In this document: in pieces, positions 53,501 through 64,000 of the stretch
How positions within the stretch are numbered: position 1 is the stretch's first letter
How the letters are laid out: each line of letters opens with the position of its first letter
Made by a program: the position numbers and the translations under genes
The notes under the pieces: generated by a model
Databases searched by the model: none
What the model saw: the letters and a program-made list of their open reading frames with translations, nothing else
What the model was told of the DNA's origin: nothing
Origin: Neckera pumila
Lineage: Eukaryota; Streptophyta; Bryopsida; Hypnales; Neckeraceae
Assembly: GCA_963969595.1 (NCBI GenBank)
Contig: OZ018414.1
Coordinates: 15,855,660 to 15,919,659 of the forward strand
DNA: 64,000 bases
Direction of reading: 5' to 3'

Positions 53501-56500
53501 TCCATCAGGAATCAGTGACTTCCCAGCCACGACTGCAAATCATATAAAGGTGAGCGAGCAGCTTGTGCAGTGAATTAGCTTGTCTTGTTGAATGTTTTGT
53601 AATTGTGTGCATACTTGTGTCTATAAGTTTAATCCTTTCATGAATTATTGACTTTATTTTTTCATTTGCACATCGAAACATGGTGACTATGTTTGGATTG
53701 GTGGAGACTTTCAGTAAGGACGTGACTCGATTGGTGCAATTTAGACCTGAGTTTAGATTTTTCATGTCGGATGAGGGTTGAATGCATTCTCAGTAGTACT
53801 GAATCTCTGAGGGGCTGAAAAAAATGAATGGAATGGAATTGCTGCTTTTATTTTCTGTGAGCCCAGCTGATGACTGAAGTAAAACGAACTGCTATTGTAA
53901 TTTTTTAAAAGACACAACCTCATGACCTTTGATTTTCTATTAATGATCTACATTTTGGTACTGATATAACAATGTTACTGCTTTTGTAGGCTTCGTTGCC
54001 AGTGCTGGCAAAGTTCAAACGTCCCATCCTGGTGCACCAGGAAGTGACAGACCCACCTGCTGACCCCTCGCACTTGGTCCCAGGGGAGCCAGCAGGCAAT
54101 GCTCGCATTTACGACAGATATCTGGAAGCTAGGCCTATTACATGGTACTCATTCTTTGAGCTCAAGCTTCTTACCACACTATTTGTTTGGAATATTTCCT
54201 GACAAATGTAACTTTGCCACCCAACCATAACATAGCGCAATATCTCCTTCACGTCTTAGAGCTACTAATAAATTACCAAGTGGTCTATCTATTTAACATA
54301 GAGTATGTACGTCCTTGCCAAGCTTATTGTGCAAACCGTGTCTTTGCTTTGATACCACGGTACTATAGTTTGAAGTGTATACCTTACATTGAGAGAATAA
54401 CTTGTAATTTAACCATAGAAGAGGGGCATCTCCTTCATCCACTGAGCTACTAAGGTATATCTTTCTGCATATCACAGAACATGCAGGGACTTACGAACGA
54501 TTTAGCCCTTAATTTTGATCGTTCAACTGCCCGGTGCTCTAGCTACCTTCTTTAGCTCATAGACTGTTGGTTACGTAGATTATAATGCAACTTCATTCCA
54601 TTTTGACAAAATTCCGTGTTTTTTTGGTGCAGGGAGCGAGAAGCAGTGAGACAGTTGATGGAGGTGGCCAAAGACACAAAATCTGGAGGTATTGCAGAGG
54701 GAGCTCATGTGCATGTTGTCCACCTCTCCGATGCAGAAGATTCGCTTTCTCATATCAAGGTATATATTTGCTATCGCCGATCTTTCACATGTCTTATGGT
54801 TTTAGATGCATTTACACTTGTGACTTTCATTGCGAAGCAAGTCGGCGTGTTTTCAGAGAGCTTGGTTAGAGGGGGGTTGAAGGTCGATTTGAAGCTTTTG
54901 AGGTTTAGAAAAGACGGAATATCTTCATTTGTGCAAGTCCTTTCCTTTTTGTCCCATCTTTTTACATGAATTGATTCAGAACTTTACAGAAAAATCATGA
55001 AGCATCGAGTGACTTAGCTAATCTCAATGTTACAGAACAGAGAATAGGCAAAAAAATTGCTTTGTCAACATACTTGGAGGAAGTCCTTCATCCGTTTCAT
55101 AAAAACTCTTGCAGATATCTATTGAAAGCATTCATCGTACGCCCATTCTGACTCTCGTAGGAGTCAATGTACATTACTGTTTGCACAGGAAGCCAAGGCT
55201 GAAGGATCTAGTGTGACCGTGGAGACATGTGCACATTACCTTTCCTTCGCTGCTGAAGATGTTCCAGAAGGGGCCACTGAATACAAATGTGCTCCACCAT
55301 TGAGACATTCGAAGCATCGCGATCTTCTGTGGAAAGCCTTGAAGGTGGGACTGGAGATTAGAACTTTCCAGCTTTTTTGAAATGAATGTTTCAAACTTTG
55401 GAGCAGTCTCTTTCCTGGCCGGGTTAGGGTTACGGTCCTATTCTGTCTTTTGTTCCTTGAACAGGACTTGTATCTCTTCTTATATATACACAGAAAGATA
55501 TACATTGATAGACAGAAATTAAGGAAAGGTGAGGGATTATAATGAGAAACTGGGTTTTCAGTAAGATTAGACCGTTTCTCGAACTTTTAGACAACGCGCA
55601 TCACAAAGAATCTTCCCTGTGATTCTTGGGGTGGTCTCCTTATGGTCACAGTGATTTATATAGAGGTCTCCCCATGATACGTATCATGGAGAATCAACAC
55701 GGAAGATTCTCTCTTTGATGTTGTCTAACAGTTTGTTGAAACAGTCTGATTTTACTGAAAATCCCGTTTCAGGCTCTCTTCTAATCTATTGTTAAGTATG
55801 TTGGTTGATTAAACATGGCTCTTAGCCTCCCCGTTTTTGTGTGTAGGATGGGGATGTTGACATGATAACCACAGATCACTCACCCTCAACTCCGGATTTG
55901 AAACTTTTGGAAGAGGGTGATTTCTTGAAAGCTTGGGGTGGTATTTCTGGTATCCAGGTATGGTGTCTGAACTTGTCTTTACTTTTTTTTATGTTATCTT
56001 GCGTTTTGCTGTAGCCAAGTAAGCAATCGTTCGGATAAGTTTTGTGGGTTCTTGATAGTGAGAAGTGACTGAATCCTAGGGTCTTGAAGGCATGTGAGTC
56101 TGAATTGATTTTTGTTTTTGCAGTTTGCATTGACAGCTACATGGACTCACGGAAGTGTCCGGGGCATTACCATTGAACAATTGTCAAAATGGTGGAGCGC
56201 GGTTCCTGCTAAACTGACCAACCTTCCACACAAGGTTCTCTGAATTTCTTCACCTTTTCGGTGGACATGATTTTCTTATTCATCATTCCTTTGCCAGATT
56301 CGTCCACTTAGTTGGCCTTCAGTCTACAAGTGGTGTGAGCACGAAGTGAGGAGATGAACACCCTGGTACAGCTTGTTCATGTGATGGACATAAGCAGTGG
56401 TTGCAACAGTTGGGACGATGGCTAAAATTGTGGTGGTGTGAGCAGGGATCCCTGGAATCTGGGAAAGATGCAGACATTGTTGTCTGGGATCCAGAAGCGT

Positions 56501-57309
56501 CGTTTGTGATTGACAGCCAGTACCCCGTCTACTTCAAAAACAGGGTATGATTAAACCTCTCCTTTGTCAGCACGTCAATTCTTTTCTTATGCTTGCATCT
56601 CAAATCTGAAAAACCTGCACAGTGCTCCAAATTAGTTGGCTCCTGGACCAAAGCTACATTGAATGTGAGGAAGTTTGAGTAGGACCTTACTTGAAAAGCA
56701 AGCAAGCCTCTTGTAGGGTAGTATTATTGCGACAAAACCTCTTCGAGCTGCTTCTTAAAAGTGCACGTGAAGCAATTTTTGCATAGAATGATATTGAGAA
56801 TGGACGTTTCTTTCTATTCCTCTGAGCTTTAAGGTAATTACACCCAAAATTGTCCATCTCTAAGCATAGTTTCTATTATTAAACTGTCCAAGTTTTTGTT
56901 GAGTCTTGGTGGGAGTCAAAGGTGGATTCTACATTCTTTTAGAATGCAATTTTGGGACTCCTAATGAACAGAATATGAACCTTTCAAAGTGTTGAAATTA
57001 GATAACCCCCAAATCAACTCTTTAACAAGGGCTGTTCTTAAGAATCTGTTGGAGTTCATTTTAGAAATAGGTGCAGTTACAATAATTACCATGTTGGAAG
57101 CACAATACTTTGGTCAATAACTAATTTAACACCTGCATGATCACACCCAGGTGTCGCCGTACCTGGGACACAAGTATTCAGGGAAGGTGATCACTACAAT
57201 TGCTCGAGGCCGGCAAGTGTTTGAAGAAGGACGCCATGCCGAGAGAGCTTGTGGGGCACCGATACTGCACCGAGGTGATTTGCGCAGTCCTTCAGTGCAA
57301 ACTCTCTGA
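50527..57309 (+). CDS. ALN: Allantoinase, 15 exons, intact
   Basis: Converts allantoin to allantoate by opening the hydantoin ring (purine/ureide breakdown, nitrogen recycling). Exons: 50527-50640, 51345-51435, 51671-51794, 52099-52172, 52710-52786, 52932-52968, 53177-53262, 53490-53549, 53990-54144, 54633-54759, 55189-55344, 55847-55957, 56124-56234, 56446-56544, 57151-57309. All have GT-AG introns and matching phases; total 526 aa. The ATG is the first in its frame. Residues about 12-33 are a hydrophobic signal-anchor; plant allantoinase is known from the endoplasmic reticulum. The metal ligands of the amidohydrolase family are all present: H111 and H113 ([10 protein letters not shown]), K201 (LGLK, carbamylated Lys), H237 (PILVHQE), H303 (VVHLSDA), D377 (TTDHSP). 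Length fits the plant family (about 500 aa). No breaks were found, so it is probably functional. Introns 2 and 14 may hold small insertions but no element was recognised. Confidence 0.95.
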
Positions 57310-58260
57310 GAGAAACGAACTTCGTATACCTGCAGATGGAGGGGTTTGATTGTATGAATGGCGTGGTAATTCACTGCAAATAGTCTAATAACACTAGCTT
57401 TGCCTCCGGAAGAATTAGTTGTAACCAATATGAGTTCTACAAAATTTGTAGTTCAGATAAGTGGAAGTAGTATATCATCTTGTCAGCAGAGCGAGCATAT
57501 GTATGTGCCGAATTGTCTGTATACACCTGTAGCAGTTGCATTGTCAAACTTGTGGCTATATTATATTAGTCTTTAATATACTGAAGTGTGAGGGTTAAAT
57601 TAATGATGCCGGCGTTGTTGCTGTGAATGAAATATGACATGGATACAATAATTTCGGAGGACGTTAGTTTCTTTGTTTCGCATTTGCGATCTGCAATTGG
57701 AGGTCACCTGTAGAGTAACTACCTCTAACGTAAATTAATACTCCGTAATTGCTAAGAAGCTAGACCGCTAATTACACTGAACTATCGAGCTTAATGCTAA
57801 CTCTGGAACACAGGTGTTAACAGTGGCTTCGTCTTTATACTTTGACTGGTACACATAGATGAGGCACTTTCATTAGAGTCCTCTTCTGAAACTTCGATGC
57901 TCTAAAATCCACGATTGGTATAGACCTGTTGAACGCCACAACCAAGCCACATCAAGAAGTAATACTACAAGGATTGGCGTCACTTCTCATCACAAGGAGT
58001 GCTAATCCCTGATGCATGATATTTGATTTCCTGAAGAGTCTCCCGAAGCCATGGCTTATGCGAGCTCCATTGAGCTGAAGAACAAATGTCTCATTTACAA
58101 TGCATGCTGTCGAGATGGAAAGAAGAAAAATGCCGACGTCTCTTGCGAAGCTGGGGTAAATCAAGAGTCTGTTCCTCGTGCAGGTAGAGAAAATAACCCT
58201 AATCGAAGTCTGTTACAAACCACTGAGACAATCAAGAAACTTCATCAAAATTAGCAGACA
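57310..58260. other. Intergenic region between convergent genes
   Basis: Includes the 3' UTR of allantoinase. ATTAATGATG and AATGAAATATGACA words near 57600 are possible poly(A) region signals, but none is clear. A short open frame at 58051-58254 has no support. Confidence 0.4.
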
Positions 58261-58278
58261 AAACCCTAAACCCTAAAC
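58261..58278. repeat. Short telomere-type repeat (AAACCCT)n
   Basis: AAACCCTAAACCCTAAAC, followed by degenerate copies to 58292. It sits just 3' of the DUF1997 stop codon, within its probable 3' UTR (the strand of that gene reads TTTAGGG). Confidence 0.85.
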
Positions 58279-58298
58279 TCTAAAAAAACCCTGAAGCC

Positions 58299-59713
58299 CT
58301 ACAATTGTTGAGCAGATGGGACTGCTGGAGCCAAAGCACACCAGGCATTGTAATCCTCAATAATGCCCTGCAAGAGAGCACCCTCCATGGCGCCCAGAAT
58401 ACGCTGCACAATCTGGTCGCCCACACCCGTCAACAACCTCTCCGGGATGAGTGACAGCGGCAGCGGCAGGTTCACCGCCACGCTAATGTTCACGAACCCT
58501 CCGAAATCCCACAGAGCCTCCTCAAACTTCCTCGGAAACACACGCAGCTCTCCGTGTAAATTCAGTTGCAAATCCATGTTGCGGAACTGCTCGGGTAGTC
58601 CCGTGACGTCGAGCATCAGCTTGGAGGAGTCGATGATGAGCACCCCGTCGTCGTGCTCTACCCTGGAAATTCAGGAAGTGTTGCGATAAACTGTGTGGAG
58701 ACGGATCTCAGGAGAAAGGTAATTCGGAAGCTTAAATAAAAATGAGCAAAAGGATAATGGGTTAAGGTTTAGGTGATCCCTACCTCCCTTATTGCATCAC
58801 AATGCATATCCCATCTTCATTTCAGAACCTAAATGTAGAGCTGCCAGTCTTCTCTTATTCGTGGGGCACAAATCTCATAAGACAAGGCAAGAATGACTAT
58901 CCTACATTTAGATTCTGAAATGAAGAGGGAGTATACATAGTGACGCAATTAGGTGAGGTTTGCAATTAGGTGTGCTTGCCTTATATCTCTCTGACCAGAT
59001 TGACACATTCATCTCAAAGCTTACGTAAGAAGGAGTCACAGTAGATTTTTAAGAAAACTAGTTCAATTCTAACCTCATTCCTATTCTCTTGGAAAAAAAC
59101 CCAGGAGGATTAGGTGATCATCTCTATTATTGCATTCTCTATGCAAATGTCTCCGTCTCCCATTCGTCATCTCCAATGATCGACGAATTAGGTTTCAGCC
59201 CTGTTTGTTGAAATCGCAAATTGGAGGGCACTTAGAAAGCCACGACCTCGAGATGCAACGAAGCAAATATGACTTTATTCGAGCTGAAGACTTCACAAGC
59301 TTGTGAAGTGCTAGTACAAAAGATGTAGAGATGGATCCCGCCGACCTGACGTCGGTAAAAGGGGTGGCCGAGAAATTGAAGAACGTGATGGTCATGAGTC
59401 GCGCTTGCCACACCGAGTCGCCCAAGTACTTAATCCTTGCGGAGTCCGGGAACGTGACGTTCACGATTCTCTCCGTCTCCTTCAGATACTCCGCCGGTGG
59501 GCGTGAGCGCTCTTGGAACGGGATGGACACCTCTTTCCTCCCCGTGAATCGCACCAACTTCGCCAACACAGGTGGAGAGCTGCCGATTCTTACTGCGTGA
59601 GACACTGATTTGTGGAGAAACGACGGTGTTGGGGCTGAAATTGAAGGGAACGTTTGCCTCCCATGGCGTAACGTTGAGGACAGGACTGTCTTGTTACACA
59701 GACCGATTGCCAT
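58299..59713 (-). CDS. DUF1997-family protein, probably chloroplast-targeted
   Basis: Two exons, 59713-59346 and 58662-58299, joined at CAG/GTCGGC...TTTCCAG/G with an intron of 683 bases; total 243 aa. ATG at 59713. The first 55 or so residues are rich in Ser, Thr, Arg and Leu with few acids, as in chloroplast transit peptides. The mature part fits DUF1997, a family shared by cyanobacteria and plastid-bearing eukaryotes: VSIPFQ, EYLKETERIVNVTFPDSARI, YLGDSVWQARLMTITFFNF, then exon 2 with FRNMDLQLNLHGELRV, GFVNISVAVNLPLPLSLIPE and the ending QGIIEDYNAW. The frame is intact and exon 2 is GC-richer. The biochemical role is not known to me. It is convergent with allantoinase. Confidence 0.8.
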
Positions 59714-60474
59714 TAGAATTCAACAACAATCCTGCACACCCATTAAAAGACACACAATGGATTGGAGATTCATGGTTTCACGGTGTATGACCTAAAACAG
59801 CGACCACTTCAATTAACCCATGAAGACGAGCAAACGTGTTTCGCAAACTCTAGGACATTGCAGAAGGGAGCAAGAATGTGAGGGAGGAATGATTCATAGT
59901 TTCATCCAGTCACTCACCACCGAACAAGACAGCCCAGCATAGCAAGGGTGAAATTGCCAACAATCCTTATCCGATTCATTTGCAAATTGATTTTCTAAAC
60001 GAGTAGTAGTACAAGTGATTCAGCTTACAATCACAAGAGGGTGATAACATTCGGAAAAATCTACAATTAGAGAGTATATCAGATGCAATATAAGAATAGG
60101 CCGAGTTAGAGAAGGAGCTTGAATGAACTGGTTTTCTATGCGTACCAGTTTGTCGTGGTAGCTCGTCGTCGCACTGTGGAGCTCGCCTTGCTAACTTAAT
60201 TAGCTTCCTCGCAAGTCGAAGGAATGTAACCGTCCCTTCCAAGGCAGTGAGTGCTGATGCCGAGGTTTGAAACACATTGCATGTGGACTTCCCGGACAAC
60301 AAGAAAGTCCATTCACAAAAGCCTGCAAAGTTTTTTCTGAATGCACCAAGTTCATTCATAGAGGACACGAAAGCCTCACAAGTGGGCAGCCTCAAGCTAC
60401 GAGGTTGCAAAGGTGAGCTGAATGTTGGACAAGTGTGAATAGGGATCAAATTGGGTTCAGGGTCCTGTATGTCC
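59714..60474. other. Upstream region of DUF1997, no supported gene
   Basis: Probably contains the DUF1997 promoter. A minus-strand open stretch at 60488-59976 (about 170 codons, no ATG at its start) has no recognised domain and overlaps the repeat to its right; I do not call it a gene. Confidence 0.4.
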
Positions 60475-61190
60475 TGTGCCGTTGCCACAATACAATAAAA
60501 TGAGAGAAAAGGAACTTTCTAATTTTATAATTCATAAAAATTTTCAAAATTCAATATCTTTTTTGCTATAGTCCAACATCACAAAACAAAGTCCACACAC
60601 CCCTCCTCATAGAGAGCTTTCTAATGGTACCAAGAACACAATCAAGGGACGCACGGTTTTAGAGATCTCACCATAACAAACAAATAAACAAAACAAAACA
60701 AGCAACCTCATTTTGACCCTTGAACGTTGGGTTGGCGATTGTGAAAATCATCCCTTTTGGCACTGTATAACATCATCTACTTTGAAAAAAAACAAAAGTA
60801 CACACTAGAAGTCAAACTACTATTCATGATCTTTCCTTTCCACACAAAATTCCGAGGATGAATAGTTGCACTTCTATCCTACACATAAAGACTTTCTATC
60901 ATTTATCGATGAGAATATGGCTGCAGCATCCTTTATGGGTTAAAGTATAGACTAGTGTGTCCTACACCGTTGTCACAATATAATAAAATAAAAGTAAAAA
61001 TAATTTTTTAATTTTTTAAAATTCATAAAAACTTTGAAATTCAATAACTTTTTCATTGTAGGTCCAAATGCCACAAAACAAAGCCCATGCACCCTTCTTC
61101 ACAGAGAACTTCCCAACACTACCAAAAATGCAATTGAAGGACACACAATTCCAAGGATTTGACCAAAACAAACAAACACCTCATTTAAGG
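60475..61190. repeat. Diverged direct repeat, spacing about 490 bp
   Basis: The segment from GTTGCCACAATACAATAAAAT (starting 60481) through CACAAAACAAAGTCCACACA to the ACAAACA-rich stretch at about 60700 recurs from GTTGTCACAATATAATAAAAT (60970) to about 61170. The part between (60715-60925) has another copy at 63235-63435 in the same orientation, recognisable by ACACAAAATTCCGAGGATGA versus ACACAAAATTCCAAGGATGA. Confidence 0.75.
60675..60708 (+). repeat. 34-bp inverted repeat, left partner
   Basis: AACAAACAAATAAACAAAAC and 14 more bases; the reverse complement with one mismatch forms the last 34 bases of the window (63967-64000). Confidence 0.8.
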
Positions 61191-63966
61191 TATAGCTAGT
61201 GACCTTAACCCCTAAAGTCCTAAGGCCATTTTTTTGTCAAAAATCACTCAAAACTGCCATTTTTATTGCATTCACCGCAGAAAACCAAAAGAAATATTTG
61301 TGTAGAATCTAACTGTAGGATCTTGTACTTTACTAGGATCTTATACTTTACTTGTCTCAAATCATGTGATAAGAATTTCATGGAGTTTCACTGTATAGAT
61401 TGGAAGATATTAGCATTCAAAGTTGAAAAAAACGTTATTTTAAATACTGGCCTGCAATTTTAGATGACTTTGACCTCCATTTGTGGAAAAAATTTGCACT
61501 ACAAACTTTGAAGTTAAAATTTATTATGTTGAAAAATTGAGTTGAAAGTATAGGATAAAAAATTCAAAAAACACACACTTGATTTTTTTTCTTTAAAACA
61601 TTGTTAAATAAAAGTAGGTCCAAGATTGAAAAAAAACTAAATTGTTAATAGCTCTTAGATGGGATTGAAACATAATAATCCTAATGGTGAGATTGTCTTA
61701 GCAAGAAAATACTACATTCTCAAAAAATAAAATTTGAAAAAATTTGAAAATTGCATTCAGAAATGAATCCTACAAGTTATTTTTTTAAAAAGATGCTTAG
61801 ATTGTCCAAAAAACAAAATTGTCCTTAACTTTCTCATTATTAGTCCAAATAAAATGAATCAAAGCTTCACATGTAGACAAAAATATGAAATTTTAGAAAA
61901 AATAAAATAAATTTATTGACTTTTTGTGATTTTTTTTGTGTTATCTGCGAAGTTCAATTTTAAGCTTTTTGTGGTATAATTTTTGCTCGTGAGCACCAAT
62001 TGAAATAAAAATTATACTCCCACAAAGCTAATCAATTTTTCTATCTTATGGGAAAGTTTCAAAAAGTTTCATCAAAAGTTGAGGTCATAGGAACTTGCCC
62101 AAAATTTGATTTGTTTCCCAAGGAGACAATGGAACTTTAGGGGTTAACCTTCAAAAGACATTGTAAGCCTTGTAGGCATTTTCAGAGTCAAAATTTGAAC
62201 TTTCACATAGTTCTTGATTTTTAAATGGTTTTAAGGTTAACTAAAAAAACGTAGCTCTAATAATGTATTTTTTATTTGCAATTTTTGTGATACTTTGAAG
62301 ATAGCACTTTTGATGGTTTTCTTTTAAGGGTTAATTTTCACTCCAATGTGAAGACCAGTGTGAATGAAGCATGCATTAGATGTTTTTTGAAGGGTGTAAG
62401 AGATTGTGAGTTCTGCTGCGTTCCCATGGTGTTCCTAGACTGCGGGAATGCAACAAAACTGCTGGCTAATGTGGCCGGCACCGTGCCATATCATTTCACT
62501 CCAAATTTTTTTTTTCTTGGGCTCAAAATGATATTTGGGGGGGCAAAAAAAGAATTTGAAAAAAAAATTCCTGACAGCCATACCGACTGTTCACTGTTTC
62601 TTGACAGAATGGTGAACGGGCCTGAAACGGCCCTTTGGAGCCCTCAAATCCCTTCTAATGTGTTGGGAATGGTTCAACTATCTAAACTTCTTATATCTAA
62701 ATGGCAGATGGCAGATTCCAAACCGACATGGTCCATCTCCTAAGAAATTCTAACATCTCCTTTAGACAACAAGTTTATTTGAACTCCATCATATATAGTT
62801 GGACTATGACATAACAATATTCAATAATGAATCAAGGGCATTGTTTTAAAGTTTGTAAAGTAATTATTACACCTACAATTGTCTTGTCGTCTTAATAAGC
62901 ATTTGAGCATGGTTCATATCATTGAACTTTTTTGTGGGATCTTGTTAAGAGCCAATAGGGGACTCCAAGTACTCAAAATACGCATTTTGTGGACACCATA
63001 TGAATAAGTTATGAATTTTAGAAATAGGAATGTTTGAAATCACCCTTAGTCTCTCATGAATAGAAGTTGTACATTTTAGACAAGAATCAATAGGTTTGGT
63101 CTTAGAAGTGGATCACAATTAGGTGCAATTTACTTAACCTTTATTGATTATGAGTTGAATTAATAATATTATTTCTTACAAAAAAAATGAATGTTCTAAA
63201 TTTTCTACATCTACTAAATCACAACTACTAACTTTGATTAACCTTGGAATACCAAGCTATTCATCGTGGAAATCATCTTTTTTGGTACCAAATATATCAT
63301 TTGCTTAAAAACCCCAGAACACTTTATTGGAGGTCAAACTATTGTGCAAAACTTTGCCTTTTTACACAAAATTCCAAGGATGAGCATTTGAATTGTGTCT
63401 TTCTTAATAGAAGGATTCTTTATCATCATTAGACACTTTTAGGCTATTGCATCGTGACATGATTAATTATTCCATGTAGAATATTAACCTTCACCTTCAA
63501 GAACAACTGTTATTTTGAAAGTAACTTTAGAAAAGTACCTACAATTGTAAGAGTTCGAAAGGTGGTCAAGAATTTTTTTTCACACTTGTGAAATTCCAAT
63601 TCAAAACTCCAAATGTATTGCCTTTAGACATGCTATATAACCAAATCAAGCTATCATCCATTGTCCAAGATTTAGTTTTTTGAATTTTATAAAAAAAAAT
63701 TTACATCTTTAAGAAAGCATCAATATTTTATAATAGATAACTTTCTTATGCATTCAACAATATTTATTACCACTTTCTTAGAAATTTCTAATTGAATGAA
63801 ACTGTCTTTCCACCTATGTATAAATTATCAATAGTGAGCAAGTAGATAGGGACTAGTCTTTGGTGAGATAACAAAGGAAGTGCTTTTGCAAAGATGTTAT
63901 TATAGAAATTTGGATGTATCTTTTAGACGGGTAGGAGAATGGATGAGTCTATCCATCCATTAAATT
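61191..63966. other. AT-rich non-coding DNA
   Basis: No gene is supported. A 14-bp perfect inverted pair TTAACCCCTAAAGT (61205-61218) and ACTTTAGGGGTTAA (62134-62147) flanks about 930 bases and could mark a small element. A short plus-strand open stretch at 62348-62743 has no domain. The segment 63235-63435 is a diverged copy of 60715-60925. Confidence 0.45.
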
Positions 63967-64000
63967 AGGTTGTTTGTTTTGTTTTGTTTATTTGTTTGTT
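63967..64000 (-). repeat. 34-bp inverted repeat, right partner (cut by window edge)
   Basis: Reverse complement of 60675-60708 with one mismatch. The repeat continues beyond the window end. Confidence 0.8.

Noticed and set aside
58261..58292. Interstitial telomere or chromosome end
   Set aside because: Only two perfect AAACCCT units; too short for a telomere and located in a probable 3' UTR.
59976..60488. 170-codon minus-strand open frame
   Set aside because: No ATG at the start, no recognised domain and overlap with a repeated segment.
61205..62147. Small transposon flanked by 14-bp inverted repeats
   Set aside because: No target duplication and AT-rich simple surroundings; one 14-bp match at this distance is weak evidence.

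Overview
The window looks like nuclear DNA of a streptophyte, most likely a land plant with a repeat-rich genome. The best evidence is a complete 15-exon allantoinase gene (50.5-57.3 kb) with plant-type GT-AG introns and an N-terminal membrane anchor, followed by a chloroplast-type DUF1997 gene (58.3-59.7 kb). A methyltransferase-like pseudogene and the transposon types make a non-seed plant or charophyte plausible, but the sequence does not fix the clade. No virus, organelle or bacterial locus was seen.

Layout. 0-4 kb: a hAT transposase remnant and a three-exon coiled-coil/RING-H2 gene on the minus strand with one in-frame TAG. 4.3-7.1 kb: first copy of a DUF7869-like transposase-like gene (broken). 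8-9.2 kb: a very regular 96-bp satellite with a palindromic core. 11-13.2 kb: a MULE-like pseudogene. 13.5-14.5 kb: a tandem/inverted repeat block. 15-16 kb: a small MITE-like element and a short repeat. 16.4-19.5 kb: a nearly intact hAT transposase gene broken by a 25-bp hairpin-forming insertion. 22.6-24.8 kb: second DUF7869-like copy on the minus strand, ending at a Gypsy gag.

24.8-42.9 kb is a nested stack. Gypsy element A (gag-protease 24.8-26.7 kb, pol 36.1-39.3 kb, extra small ORFs to 41.3 kb, and a possible LTR at 42-42.9 kb) is split by element B, whose gag-like ORF lies at 27.3-28.7 and 34.3-35.0 kb. That ORF is split again by element C (28740-34276). C has CAGGG...CCCTG ends and an exact 8-bp target duplication, so it is a 5.5-kb non-autonomous hAT-type element, packed with minisatellites and two large hairpins instead of a transposase. 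A tRNA-derived SINE-like unit lies at 41.5 kb.

43.4-44.7 kb holds the broken N4/N6 DNA-methyltransferase-like gene, then come a dimeric AT-rich satellite and a miRNA-like hairpin. 46.7-49.5 kb carries further B-type Gypsy fragments with a polypurine tract and LTR start. The last 4 kb are AT-rich diverged repeats, including an inverted repeat cut by the window edge.

Only the allantoinase (ureide/purine nitrogen recycling in the endoplasmic reticulum) and the DUF1997 gene look like ordinary intact host genes. Almost everything else is mobile DNA in various stages of decay. All exon boundaries were read by eye from splice consensus, reading phase and family similarity.
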